Assembly: GCF_004365705.1 (NCBI RefSeq) | Contig: NZ_SOBN01000001.1 | Coordinates: 3,520,001-3,584,000 of the forward strand | Length of the DNA stretch: 64,000 bases | Reading direction: 5' to 3' | DNA from: Streptomyces sp. 846.5 | GTDB taxonomy: Bacteria > Actinomycetota > Actinomycetes > Streptomycetales > Streptomycetaceae | Shown: piece after piece, positions 53,367 through 61,961 of the stretch | How the letters are laid out: each line of letters opens with the position of its first letter | Numbering within the stretch: position 1 is the stretch's first letter | Translations under genes and position numbers: made by a program | The notes under the pieces: generated by a model | Database searches by the model: none | Seen by the model: the letters and a program-made list of their open reading frames with translations, nothing else | What the model was told of the DNA's origin: nothing

Positions 53367-54646
53367 GCGAGGCCAGCCTCTCGGAACGAGTCAAGGGTGG
53401 GGCGGATGGTGGCGGACAGGCCGGTGGTGGGCTCCACCGCGTCCAGGGTCTTCAGACCGTCGCCGGTGTTGAGGACCACGGTCTCGGCGGCCGGGTCGAG
53501 CAGGCCGTTCTTGATCAGCTTCTGCAGCACGCCGACGGTCACCCCGCCGGCGGTCTCCGCGAAGATGCCCTCGGTCCGGGCCAGCAGCTTGATCGCGTCC
53601 ACCACCTGCTCGTCGTTCACATCCTCGACCGCGCCGCCGGTGCGCCGGCAGATGTCCAGGACGTACGGGCCGTCGGCCGGGTTGCCGATGGCCAGCGACT
53701 TGGCGATGGTGTCGGGCTTCTGCGGCCGGATCACGTCGCGTCCGGACTTGAAGGCCACCGAGACCGGGGAGCAGCCCTCGGCCTGGGCACCGAAGATCTT
53801 GTAGGGCTTGTCCTCGACCAGGCCGAGGGCGATCAGCTCCTTGAGCCCCTTGTCGATCTTCGTCAGCTGGGAGCCCGAGGCGATCGGGATCACGATCTGG
53901 TCCGGCAGCCGCCAGCCGAGCTGCTCGCAGATCTCGTACGCCAGGGTCTTGGAGCCCTCGCCGTAGTACGGACGGAGGTTCACGTTGACGAAGCCCCAGC
54001 CCTCGCCGGCCGGGTCGCCGATCAGCTCCGAGCAGAAGCGGTTCACGTCGTCGTAGTTGCCCTGGATGCCGACCAGCTCGCCGCCGTACACGGCAGCCAT
54101 CACGATCTTGCCCTGCTCCAGGTCGTGCGGAATGAACACGCACGAGCGCAGCCCGGTCCTGGCCGCGGCCGCGCCGACCGCGCCGGCCAGGTTGCCGGTG
54201 GAGGAGCAGGAGAGGGTGGTGAAGCCGAAGGTGCGGGCCGCCTCGACGGCGATCGCGACCACGCGGTCCTTGAAGGAGTGGGTCGGGTTGCCGGAGTCGT
54301 CCTTGACGTACAGGCCGCCGGTGACGCCCAGCTCGCGGGCCAGGTTGTCGGCCTTGACCAGCTTGGTCCAGCCGGGGTTGAGGCTGGGCCGGGAGGCCAC
54401 GTCGGCGGAGACCGGCAGCAGCGGCGCGTAGCGCCAGATGTTGGTGGGGCCCGCCTCGATCCGGGCGCGCAGTGCCTCGGGGTCACCGGTGGGCAGCTCG
54501 TAGGCCACCTCAAGGGGTCCGAAGCACTCGGTACAGGCGAAGTCCGGGGCGAGCGGGGTGCGCGCGCCGCACTCGCGGCAGGACAGCGCGACGGCAGGCC
54601 CGAAGGATTCGGCGGTCACAACGGACTCAGTGGTTACAGCAGCCAT
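53363..54646 (-). CDS. thrC: Threonine synthase
   Basis: A 427-residue PLP enzyme converting O-phosphohomoserine to threonine. The N-terminus carries a zinc-ribbon-like C-R-E-C-G...C-T-E-C. P-T-H-S-F-K-D-R-V-V contains the PLP Lys, C-S-S-T-G-N-L-A-G-A-V follows, then S-G-S-Q-L-T-K. ATG 54646 is 20 nt after a SAM-I riboswitch. It is coupled to the MoaD-like gene downstream. Confidence 0.93.
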   Translation of the reverse strand: MAAVTTESVVTAESFGPAVALSCRECGARTPLAPDFACTECFGPLEVAYELPTGDPEALRARIEAGPTNIWRYAPLLPVSADVASRPSLNPGWTKLVKADNLARELGVTGGLYVKDDSGNPTHSFKDRVVAIAVEAARTFGFTTLSCSSTGNLAGAVGAAAARTGLRSCVFIPHDLEQGKIVMAAVYGGELVGIQGNYDDVNRFCSELIGDPAGEGWGFVNVNLRPYYGEGSKTLAYEICEQLGWRLPDQIVIPIASGSQLTKIDKGLKELIALGLVEDKPYKIFGAQAEGCSPVSVAFKSGRDVIRPQKPDTIAKSLAIGNPADGPYVLDICRRTGGAVEDVNDEQVVDAIKLLARTEGIFAETAGGVTVGVLQKLIKNGLLDPAAETVVLNTGDGLKTLDAVEPTTGLSATIRPTLDSFREAGLA

Positions 54647-54665
54647 GATGGCGAGGCCCTCTCTC

Positions 54666-54808
54666 CTCATCTTCCCCGCGGCGCGTCTCGCCGCAGGACG
54701 GAATTGGCACCTTCCCCACCAGGGCCTCAACAGCTTGAGCTGCGGCTTTATCTGGCAGGAGGGTTGCCGGGACTTCAACGGGCCGTTCCCTCAGTCCCTC
54801 TGGATGAG
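54666..54808 (-). ncRNA. SAM-I riboswitch (S-box) upstream of threonine synthase
   Basis: On the minus strand: P1 CTCATC (54808-54803) pairs with GATGAG (54671-54666). Inside are CAGAG, GAGGGA, GGCCC, TGAAGTCCCGGCAACC with the conserved GGCAACC at 54768-54762, and GGTGCCAATTCC at 54711-54700. All are core SAM-I elements in the right order. P1 ends only about 20 nt before the ATG and its 3' strand runs into the purine-rich GAGGAGAGAGGG, so SAM binding probably blocks translation. Confidence 0.9.
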
Positions 54809-55119
54809 CTCTATGGCGATCCGGGCGCCGCAGCTGGCTGCGGGCACTGCCGGAAGGCATTTGTGATGGCGACAGTTGACTCCAACTGTTCGGGGAGCAA
54901 CCCCCCGCGCCCCCATGAAACCCGCAGCTGGTCGACGTCCACTGCGCGGGCTCCATGATGGAGCGGGTGACTGCCCCGCCGTGCGGCGGCTACATGTCGT
55001 CCCCAAGACTGTAACCGAAGCCCCGCCCACCGATCACTGGTTGTCCGCGAGGCGAGACACCCGGTACCGCCGAAGCTCCGGTATCACCAGCTGGACCAAA
55101 GTCCGAGGAATGGAGTCCC
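54809..55119. other. Intergenic region upstream of thrC and gpgS
   Basis: 311 bp without a gene. It should contain the thrC promoter. A perfect inverted repeat ACAGTTG-ACTC-CAACTGT lies at 54872-54889, about 65 bp upstream of the riboswitch, and may be an operator near that promoter. Confidence 0.5.
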
Positions 55120-56085
55120 GTGCTTGACGAGGTCGCCGACTGGCTGCGCCGCCGCTCCTGGGCGGCCGCCGACCGACCACTGCCGGAGCTGCTCGCCGCC
55201 AAGCGGGCGAGCGGCGCCACCGTCAGCGTGGTGCTGCCCGCGCTGGACGAGGAGGCGACCGTCGGCGGGATCGTCGCCACCATCCGGCGCGAGCTGATGG
55301 AGGCCGTGCCGCTGGTGGACGAGCTGGTCGTGGTCGACTCCGGCTCCACCGACCGCACCGGACAGGCGGCGGCCGCCGCCGGGGCCAGGGTGGTGCACCG
55401 GGACTCGATACTCCCCGAGTTGCCGGCCCTGCCCGGAAAGGGCGAGGTGCTCTGGCGCTCACTGCTGGTGACCAGCGGCGACCTGGTCTGCTTCATCGAC
55501 GCCGACCTGCGCGAGTTCGACCCCGCCTTCGTCTCCGGGATCATCGGCCCGCTGCTCACCGATCCCGACGTGGCCTTCGTCAAGGCCATGTACGACCGGC
55601 CGCTGGAGACCGACACCGGCAGCATCCCGGCCGGCGGCGGCCGGGTCACCGAGCTGGTCGCCCGCCCGCTGCTGAACCTCTACTGGCCGCTGCTGGCCGG
55701 CTTCGTCCAGCCGCTCGGCGGCGAGTACGCGGCCCGGCGCAGCCTGCTGGAACAGCTGCCCTTCCCCACCGGCTACGGCGTGGAGCTGGGCCTGCTGGTG
55801 GACGCCCTGGAGCTGGCCGGTCTGGACGCGCTGGCCCAGGTGGACGTGGGCGTACGGCACCACCGGCACCAGGACTCCCAGGCCCTGGGCCGAATGGCGG
55901 CCACCATCCAGCTCACCGCCCTGGACCGGCTCACCCGCAGCAACCGGCTGAAGGCGGCCGAGGACCTGGCCAGCCCCACCCTCACCCAGTTCACCCGGAC
56001 CGCGTCCGGATTCACCCCCACCACGGTCGACCTCTCGACCCTCGACCGCCCGCCGATCGCCACGCTGACCGGCCGGGACGTTTGA
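55120..56085 (+). CDS. gpgS: Glucosyl-3-phosphoglycerate synthase
   Basis: A 321-residue GT81 glycosyltransferase joining glucose to 3-phosphoglycerate, the first step of (methyl)glucosylglycerate synthesis. V-S-V-V-L-P-A-L-D-E-E-A-T-V-G opens the GT-A fold, V-V-V-D-S-G-S-T-D follows, the metal motif is I-D-A-D-L, and P-L-G-G-E-Y-A-A-R-R is typical of GpgS. GTG 55120 has GGAG 4-5 bases upstream. otsA follows 30 bp later, so the two form a compatible-solute operon. Confidence 0.9.
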   Translation: MLDEVADWLRRRSWAAADRPLPELLAAKRASGATVSVVLPALDEEATVGGIVATIRRELMEAVPLVDELVVVDSGSTDRTGQAAAAAGARVVHRDSILPELPALPGKGEVLWRSLLVTSGDLVCFIDADLREFDPAFVSGIIGPLLTDPDVAFVKAMYDRPLETDTGSIPAGGGRVTELVARPLLNLYWPLLAGFVQPLGGEYAARRSLLEQLPFPTGYGVELGLLVDALELAGLDALAQVDVGVRHHRHQDSQALGRMAATIQLTALDRLTRSNRLKAAEDLASPTLTQFTRTASGFTPTTVDLSTLDRPPIATLTGRDV

Positions 56086-56115
56086 CCCCACTCCGCACAG
56101 GCAAGGCTCTGCATC

Positions 56116-57567
56116 ATGGTCAACGCACGCCCGTCCCCATCGCACCAGGCACGGATTCTGCTCGCCTCCAACCGCGGACCCATCTCCTTCACGGTGGAGG
56201 ACGACGGCACGCTGACGCCCCGCCGGGGCGGCGGCGGGCTGGTCTCCGGCCTCAGCGCCATCGGCGACGACGTCGAGTCGGTGTGGGTCTGCGCCGCGCT
56301 CACCGAGGGCGACCGCGCCGCGACCCGGCAGGGCAAGCTGGGCGACCCGTCCGTACGCATGCTGGACATCGACGCGGCCACCTTCGCCCGCGCCTACAAC
56401 GGCATCGCCAACTCCACCCTGTGGTTCGTCCACCACCTGATCTACAACACCCCGACCACGCCCGCCTTCGGCGCCTCCTTCCGTCGCGAGTGGGCCTCCT
56501 ACGAGGCCTACAACACGGCCTTCGCCGAGGCCCTGGCCGAGGCCGCGGCGCCCGGGGCGACCGTGCTGGTCCAGGACTACCACCTGTCACTGACACCCCG
56601 GCTGCTCCGCAAGCTGCGTCCGGACCTGCGGATCGGCCACTTCTCGCACACCCCCTGGGCCCCGCCGGACTACTACCGGCTGCTGCCCGACGACATCGCC
56701 AGGGACGTGCTGGTCGGCATCCTCGGCGCGGACCGGGCCGGGTTCCTCACCCGCCGCTGGGCCTCGGCCTTCGCCGACTGCTGCGAGGCCGTCCTCGGCG
56801 CAGAGGTCGACCGGCGCGCGATGACGGTCACCCACGACGGCCGGACCACGGTGCTCGGCGTGCACCCGCTGGGCGCCGACGGCGACTTCCTGCGCGAGCG
56901 GGCCCACCGGCCCGACGTCGACTCCCGGCTCGCCGCGCTGCGCGAGGCCGTGGGCGACCGGCGCACCATCGTCAGGGTCGACCGCACTGAACTGTCCAAG
57001 AACATCGTCCGCGGCCTGCACGCCTACCGGCACCTGCTGCGGACCCGCCCCGAGTGGCTGGACCGGGTCGTCCACATCGCCTTCGCCTATCCCTCACGGC
57101 ACGACCTGCCGGAGTACCGCGAGTACACCGCCTCGGTGCTGCGCACCGCCCTGGAGATCAACGACGAGTTCGGCACCCCGACCTGGCAGCCCGTCCTGCT
57201 CCAGGTCGACGACGACTTCGCCCGCTCCCTCGCCGCGTACCGTCTCGCCGACGTGGCCCTGGTCAACCCGATCAGGGACGGGATGAACCTGGTCGCCAAG
57301 GAGGTCCCGGTGGTCTCCGACGAGGGCTGCGCGCTGGTGCTGTCCCGGGAGGCCGGCGCGTTCGAGGAGCTCGGCGACGACGCCGTCACCGTCAACCCGT
57401 ACGACATCATCGCCACGGCGGAGGCCCTGCACACGGCGCTCACCATGCCCGCGGCGGAGCGCGCCGACCGCTGCAAGCGGCTGGCGGCGGCGGGCACGGC
57501 GCTGCCCCCGTCGGCCTGGTTCCTGGAGCAGTACCAGGCCCTGAAGGACGATCAGCTGCAGGAGTAG
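56116..57567 (+). CDS. otsA: Trehalose-6-phosphate synthase
   Basis: A 483-residue GT20 enzyme making trehalose 6-phosphate from a nucleotide-glucose and glucose 6-phosphate. L-L-A-S-N-R-G-P-I-S-F, G-G-G-L-V-S-G-L, V-Q-D-Y-H-L, H-F-S-H-T-P-W, V-D-R-T-E-L-S-K-N-I and R-D-G-M-N-L-V-A-K-E are seen in order. S-H-T-P-W replaces the more common H-I-P-F of OtsA. The last 16 bp overlap the end of the convergent membrane-protein gene. otsB lies 2.5 kb downstream on the other strand. Confidence 0.92.
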   Translation: MVNARPSPSHQARILLASNRGPISFTVEDDGTLTPRRGGGGLVSGLSAIGDDVESVWVCAALTEGDRAATRQGKLGDPSVRMLDIDAATFARAYNGIANSTLWFVHHLIYNTPTTPAFGASFRREWASYEAYNTAFAEALAEAAAPGATVLVQDYHLSLTPRLLRKLRPDLRIGHFSHTPWAPPDYYRLLPDDIARDVLVGILGADRAGFLTRRWASAFADCCEAVLGAEVDRRAMTVTHDGRTTVLGVHPLGADGDFLRERAHRPDVDSRLAALREAVGDRRTIVRVDRTELSKNIVRGLHAYRHLLRTRPEWLDRVVHIAFAYPSRHDLPEYREYTASVLRTALEINDEFGTPTWQPVLLQVDDDFARSLAAYRLADVALVNPIRDGMNLVAKEVPVVSDEGCALVLSREAGAFEELGDDAVTVNPYDIIATAEALHTALTMPAAERADRCKRLAAAGTALPPSAWFLEQYQALKDDQLQE

Positions 57568-58259
57568 TTGAAGACGGCGGTGCCGGTGGCGGAGCCGGGC
57601 GAGGTGATCTTCAGCGTCGCCGTCCCCTGGAAGTCGCCCTGCCCGGTCACGGTCCACCGCAGCGGGAGCTGCACCTGGCGCACCCCGGACGCGACGGACT
57701 GCGTCAGCGCGCCGCTGACGGTGCCGTCGCTGCGGACCCACTGGTAGTGGACCGTGCCGGACCCGCCGTTGGTGTGCAGGGTCGCGGTGATCAGCTCGGT
57801 CTGGCCGCAGGTCAGACTGGGCTTCGCCGCGGACACTGTCACCGAACTGATCGACACCGGGGTGGCGAAGTGCTGCCAGAGCAGGAAGCCCACGACGGCG
57901 AGCAGCACCAGGCCCGCCAGGAGGTAGCGCCCGGGGCGGCGCCGCTTCTCCTCGGTGGGACCGCGGTGGGCTGGGGCCTCCGGGCCGGGGGCGTTGCCCT
58001 GCCACACGTCGATGGTCCGCGCGGTCCTGGGGTCGGGCACCCCGGGCCCGAACCGGATCAGGCTCTCCGCCGAGACCTCCTCCTCCGGAGGCGGCACCGG
58101 CGCGAACACCGACGGCGCCGCCTCGAACCCCGCCGCAGCGGTATACCCCCCGAGATGCACCGTCCCGGTGTCCGGCGCCGGCGCCTCCCCGAACCCGCGG
58201 AGGTGCATGGTCCGTCTGTCGGGTGGTGGCGCGTCCTGCGGTTCGTCGTATGGGTTCAT
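57552..58259 (-). CDS. Membrane-anchored protein coupled to a Ser/Thr kinase
   Basis: 235 residues. A Pro-rich cytoplasmic half carries two T/S-containing repeats (R-T-M-H-L-R-G-F-G and G-T-V-H-L-G-G-Y), one membrane helix (Y-L-L-A-G-L-V-L-L-A-V-V-G-F-L-L-W) and an external Ig-like domain of about 100 residues with two Cys (S-L-T-C-G and N-Y-S-C-S). Its ATG overlaps the kinase stop (ATGA). The repeated Thr motifs look like kinase substrates (inference). Confidence 0.75.
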   Translation of the reverse strand: MNPYDEPQDAPPPDRRTMHLRGFGEAPAPDTGTVHLGGYTAAAGFEAAPSVFAPVPPPEEEVSAESLIRFGPGVPDPRTARTIDVWQGNAPGPEAPAHRGPTEEKRRRPGRYLLAGLVLLAVVGFLLWQHFATPVSISSVTVSAAKPSLTCGQTELITATLHTNGGSGTVHYQWVRSDGTVSGALTQSVASGVRQVQLPLRWTVTGQGDFQGTATLKITSPGSATGTAVFNYSCS

Positions 58260-59947
58260 CCGATCGGGCACCCTTCAAAGCTGCTGGTACTCGGACTCAG
58301 TTGCGATGTGGGGCTGCTGAGCTGCGCCCCCATGTTGGAGTTGCAGTACTCACGACTGAATTGGTACGGAGCGAAGGCGACGCGCACATAGCGGGTCTTG
58401 CCGGAGAGCGTCAGCGTCTGACTCTGAAGGACCTTGTTGCCCGCCCCCGTTGCGGGGCTGACGAACCAGCTGACCGTCACCGTGACCGGGCCGGTGCCGT
58501 CGGTCGAGAGATTGGCCACGGCATCCCCCAGGTAGTTCGCATTCACCGAGAAGACATCGAAGGTCAGATCCGTGACATGGGTGACGACCGGCGGGGCCGT
58601 GGTGGGCGGAGCGGTGGTCGGCGGGGCGGTCGTGGGTGGCGCCGTCGTGGGTGGGGCGGTGGTCGGCTTGGTGGTGGTCGGGGCGGCTGTGGTGGGTTGG
58701 GCCGAGGTCGGGGTCGTTGTGGTCGGTGGGGCGGTGGTCGGGGTGGTCGCAGAGGCCGAAGCCGTGGGTGAGGGTGTGGCAGAGGCCGAGGCCGAAGGGG
58801 TGGGAGTGCCGGAGGGAAGGGTGACCGTCACCGGCGGGGCGGACGGCGAGACGCTGGTGACGACGATGGGGGCCGGGTCGGCCACCGTGGTGGTGGAGCT
58901 GCCACCTATGACGCCGGAGGCGTAGCCCCCGCCGAAGAGGCCCAGGAGGACGCCGCCCGTGAGGCCCGCGACCAGCACCCGCTTACGGATGATGCGCCCT
59001 GCGAGGCCCCCGCCGAGCCCCGCGCCGGGCCCCTCGCCCAGCGTGGTCTTCGCCAGCGCCGTCGTGCCGTCCGGCAGGCCCCCCGCCGAGGGGAACAGCA
59101 GCGGCAGCAGTGCCGCCAGCGCGGCGAGCTTCCGCTGGCCCCGCTCCTCCCAGTCCGCGCCGTAGGCCGTGCCCGCGACCGCCTCCAGCTCGGCGACGAA
59201 CTCCGCCGCGCTGTCCGGCCGCTCGTCCGCCGTTTTCGCCAGGCCGCGCCGGATCAGCGGGCGGACCGGCTCGGGCGCCTCCTCGTCCGGAATCGGCGCG
59301 GTGGTGTGCTGCACCACCAGCTCGGCGAACTCCGTGCCCGGATAGGGGCGGTGGCCGGTGAGGCACTCGAAGAAGGTGGCCGTGGCGGCATAGACGTCGG
59401 CGGCCGCCGAGGCCGGGTCGCCGGCCCACTGTTCGGGCGCCATGTAGGGCGGGGTGCCGGCGACGCTCCCGGCGTCGCCGTTGCGCACCGCGATGCCGAA
59501 GTCGACCAGCTTGGACGAGCCGTCAGCGGCGACCAGGACGTTCTCCGGCTTGTAGTCCCGGTGCACCACCCCCATCCCATGGGCTGCGGCCAGGCCCAGC
59601 AGCGAGCCCTTGAGCACCACCAGCGCGGCCTCCGGGCCGGTCGCCCCGGCCTGCCGCAGCAGCGCCCGCAGGGCGATGCCGTCGACCAGCTCCATCACGA
59701 TCGCGGCGCCCCGCGGGCCCTCCACGTACTCCCACAGCCGCACCACATGCGGTGTGTCGAGGTCGCCCAGCAGCCGCGCCTCGCCGCGGAACTCCTCCAG
59801 GAAGTCCGGGTCGAGCCGCAGCTCCTCCCCCAGGTACTTGATGGCGACCGGCGTGCCGGTCTCCTCGTGCAGCGCCAGTACGACGCGCCCGCTCGCTCCT
59901 GCGCCCAGCTCCCGGGTGTCCCGATACCCGGGTACGTTCCATTCCAT
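58256..59947 (-). CDS. Transmembrane Ser/Thr protein kinase with TTAPP-repeat stalk
   Basis: 563 residues. The kinase domain (about 10-265) has G-A-G-A-S-G-R-V, A-I-K (ATP Lys), H-R-D-Y-K-P-E-N-V-L, D-F-G and A-P-E-Q-W. A basic juxtamembrane part leads to one helix (V-L-V-A-G-L-T-G-G-V-L-L-G-L-F-G-G). Outside is a Ser/Pro/Thr stalk with repeated T-T-A-P-P units (58590-58700) and a beta-rich domain of about 110 residues with two Cys. ATG 59947 follows a GGGGG run. The Tyr in HRDYKPEN replaces the usual Leu. Confidence 0.88.
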   Translation of the reverse strand: MEWNVPGYRDTRELGAGASGRVVLALHEETGTPVAIKYLGEELRLDPDFLEEFRGEARLLGDLDTPHVVRLWEYVEGPRGAAIVMELVDGIALRALLRQAGATGPEAALVVLKGSLLGLAAAHGMGVVHRDYKPENVLVAADGSSKLVDFGIAVRNGDAGSVAGTPPYMAPEQWAGDPASAAADVYAATATFFECLTGHRPYPGTEFAELVVQHTTAPIPDEEAPEPVRPLIRRGLAKTADERPDSAAEFVAELEAVAGTAYGADWEERGQRKLAALAALLPLLFPSAGGLPDGTTALAKTTLGEGPGAGLGGGLAGRIIRKRVLVAGLTGGVLLGLFGGGYASGVIGGSSTTTVADPAPIVVTSVSPSAPPVTVTLPSGTPTPSASASATPSPTASASATTPTTAPPTTTTPTSAQPTTAAPTTTKPTTAPPTTAPPTTAPPTTAPPTTAPPVVTHVTDLTFDVFSVNANYLGDAVANLSTDGTGPVTVTVSWFVSPATGAGNKVLQSQTLTLSGKTRYVRVAFAPYQFSREYCNSNMGAQLSSPTSQLSPSTSSFEGCPIG

Positions 59948-60078
59948 CGTCGCTACCCCCATGCGTCACTCGGGAAGGTAGCGCCTCAGGAGTCGCGCCG
60001 GAGCGCTTGAAACGGCACTGTTATCCGGCAGAAGTCCCTTCGTTGACAGATGGTCAGCCTACGAACCGGATGAGCCGG

Positions 60079-60921
60079 TCAGCAGCCCAGGGCGTCGGCC
60101 AGCGCTTCGAGGAGGGCTACGACGCCCTCGGGGCCGGTCACCACCAGATCGGCCCGTTCGGCGATGACCCGGACCGGGGGCTCGCCGGTCGTGGGCGCAC
60201 TGCACACGAGTAGGCCGTCGACCGTACCCGCGGCGCGCAGCGCGTCGACCGCGTCGTAGGCGGCGAGGTCGCCGAGGTCGTCACCGGCGTAGAGCACCGA
60301 GGCGGCGTCGTGCTCGCGGAGGAAGGCGGTGAGGGCGACGCCCTTGTCCATCCCCGGGGGCCGCAGCTCCAGCACCATCCGCCCCGGCTCGACCGCGAGC
60401 CCGTGCCGGGCGGCGGCGGCCCGCAGCGGCGCGTCCAACGCGGCGAGCACGGCGTCGGGGTCGGCGGTGCGGCGGGTGTGGACGGCGAGGGCGTGGCCCT
60501 TGTCCTCCAGCCACACCCCGTCCGGCGCGTCGGCCAGCAGACCGGGCAGCTCCCGACGCAGCGCGGTGACGCCCGGCAGCTCCTCGGGGGTCCGCAGCTC
60601 GCCGGTCGCGGCGTCCCAGCGCTCCAGGCCGTACTGGCCCAGCACGGTCAGGTGCTCCAGACCAGGGACCCCGCCGAACCCGCCGTACTCCACGGCCGTG
60701 GCCGCGGGGCGGCCGGTCACCACGGCCACCGCGGCGAGCCGCGGCGCGAGCCGCGCCAGCGCGGGGACCACACCGGGGTGGGCCCGCGCCTGCTCGGGGT
60801 CGGCGACGATCGGCGCCAGGGTGCCGTCGAAGTCGAAGGCCGCGACGGCGCGCCCCGGGTTCTTCCTGATCGCAGTGAGACCGGCTTCGCCGGCGGGGGA
60901 CGTGGGTTCGGGAAGAGCCAT
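60079..60921 (-). CDS. otsB: Trehalose-phosphatase
   Basis: A 280-residue HAD phosphatase removing phosphate from trehalose 6-phosphate. A-F-D-F-D-G-T-L-A-P-I is motif I, V-V-T-G-R-P motif II, M-D-K-G-V-A motif III and Y-A-G-D-D-L-G-D motif IV; V-L-G-Q-Y-G-L-E and L-E-D-K-G-H-A-L-A-V-H are OtsB-specific. ATG 60921. It completes the pathway started by otsA, though the two face each other across the kinase genes. Confidence 0.92.
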   Translation of the reverse strand: MALPEPTSPAGEAGLTAIRKNPGRAVAAFDFDGTLAPIVADPEQARAHPGVVPALARLAPRLAAVAVVTGRPAATAVEYGGFGGVPGLEHLTVLGQYGLERWDAATGELRTPEELPGVTALRRELPGLLADAPDGVWLEDKGHALAVHTRRTADPDAVLAALDAPLRAAAARHGLAVEPGRMVLELRPPGMDKGVALTAFLREHDAASVLYAGDDLGDLAAYDAVDALRAAGTVDGLLVCSAPTTGEPPVRVIAERADLVVTGPEGVVALLEALADALGC

Positions 60922-61045
60922 GTGTACATTCTGCCTGTTTGTTGGCCCAGACCAATCTGGCGGATCGTCAGGGCAGTTGTTCGAAAGCCTGGTTCACTGA
61001 TCCCTGACCCGACGGGACAGCGGACAGACAAGGATCACCGAACAA

Positions 61046-61627
61046 GTGAACAGAACAAAGAAGCGGGCCGCGCTCGCGCTGGCCCTGGCCACCGTGCTGA
61101 CCGGCGCCACCTGGGCAACCGCCGCCGCCGGGACGACCACTCCCACCGCCAAGTCCGCGATCTCGCCGGCCGTGACCGGCACTCCCCTCACCTCCACGCT
61201 GGTCATGCCCGACTCGCCCAGCCACGTCAGCGCCGTGCTGAGCTACAGCGGCGGCGCCGCCGTCCCGACGGCCCGGGGCAAGGCGACCTTCGCCGACCTC
61301 GTGATCAACCGAAGCGTCGACCCGGTCACCGTCTTCCTGCACCAGCGCGTGGTCACCCAGGCGACCCTGAGCAAGGGCGTGGCACTGGTCCTCACACCCG
61401 CCGGGGCCACCCACGCCACGACGAAGATCACGCTGGGCGGAGTCTCCGTCACCTCGGACCAGTTCTCCGGAGCCTCCGGCTCGATCCCCCAGGAATCGGT
61501 CGCCTTCCACTACACCGCCATCGAGGTCGACTACTACACCGCCAACGCCACCGGCGGTTTCAACGACGCCAAGATGTGCTGGGACCTCACCACCCAGACC
61601 GCCACCTGCCCCGCCCCCGTGCACTGA
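61046..61627 (+). CDS. Secreted Hcp-like protein
   Basis: 193 residues with a Sec signal peptide (K-K-R-A-A-L-A-L-A-L-A-T-V-L, cleavage near A-T-A-A-A-G). The mature part follows the Hcp (type VI tube) pattern: F-A-D-L-V-I-N-R-S-V-D-P-V-T-V-F-L, then L-V-L-T-P, K-I-T-L-G-G-V-S-V-T-S-D-Q-F-S-G and P-Q-E-S-V-A-F-H-Y-T-A-I-E-V-D-Y. Actinomycetes lack type VI secretion, so this would be an exported Hcp-fold protein of unknown use. The family call rests on pattern only. GTG 61046 has AAGGA about 11 bases upstream. Confidence 0.65.
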   Translation: MNRTKKRAALALALATVLTGATWATAAAGTTTPTAKSAISPAVTGTPLTSTLVMPDSPSHVSAVLSYSGGAAVPTARGKATFADLVINRSVDPVTVFLHQRVVTQATLSKGVALVLTPAGATHATTKITLGGVSVTSDQFSGASGSIPQESVAFHYTAIEVDYYTANATGGFNDAKMCWDLTTQTATCPAPVH

Positions 61628-61683
61628 CCTGACGGGTTCCCCGCGCGCCTGAGCACATGCAACTGGCCCAGTTGCAGCCCCCC

Positions 61684-61704
61684 AGGGGCGCGGGGAACTG
61701 CGCG
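61684..61704. repeat. GGGGCGCGGGGAACTGCGC repeat copy
   Basis: A forward copy between the convergent Hcp-like and DUF3263 genes, with the same left flank as the copy at 26470. Confidence 0.7.
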
Positions 61705-61733
61705 ACAAACCATGCACCACCTGCACAAACCCG

Positions 61734-61961
61734 CTAACGACGAGCCCGCCGCGCCTCCCGCAGCCGTCGCAGCCGATTGACCAGCACCGGGTCGTACGCC
61801 AAAGCCGCAGGCCGGTCCAACAGACCGTTCAGCACCTGGTAGTACCGCACCGGCGCCAGTCCCAGCTGCTCCCGTATCGCCGCTTCCTTCGCCCCAGGCG
61901 TCCGCCAGGCGCGAGCCTCCAGCGCCAGGACGGCGCGATCCCGATCGGTGAGTTCGTCCAC
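61734..61961 (-). CDS. DUF3263 protein
   Basis: 75 residues: L-T-D-R-D-R-A-V-L-A-L-E, G-A-K-E-A-A-I-R-E-Q-L-G and R-Y-Y-Q-V-L-N-G-L-L-D-R-P-A-A-L-A, all typical of DUF3263, a small helix-turn-helix-like family. GTG 61961 is chosen for GGAAGGG 8 bases upstream; starts up to 62024 are in frame. It probably binds DNA. Confidence 0.88.
   Translation of the reverse strand: MDELTDRDRAVLALEARAWRTPGAKEAAIREQLGLAPVRYYQVLNGLLDRPAALAYDPVLVNRLRRLREARRARR

Noticed and set aside
52864..53394. A 176-residue minus-strand frame
   Set aside because: Out of frame with the MoaD-like gene and very rich in Arg/His/Pro; a shadow.
58590..58720. CRISPR-like or regulatory DNA repeat
   Set aside because: The repeat is in frame and encodes the Thr/Pro stalk of the kinase.
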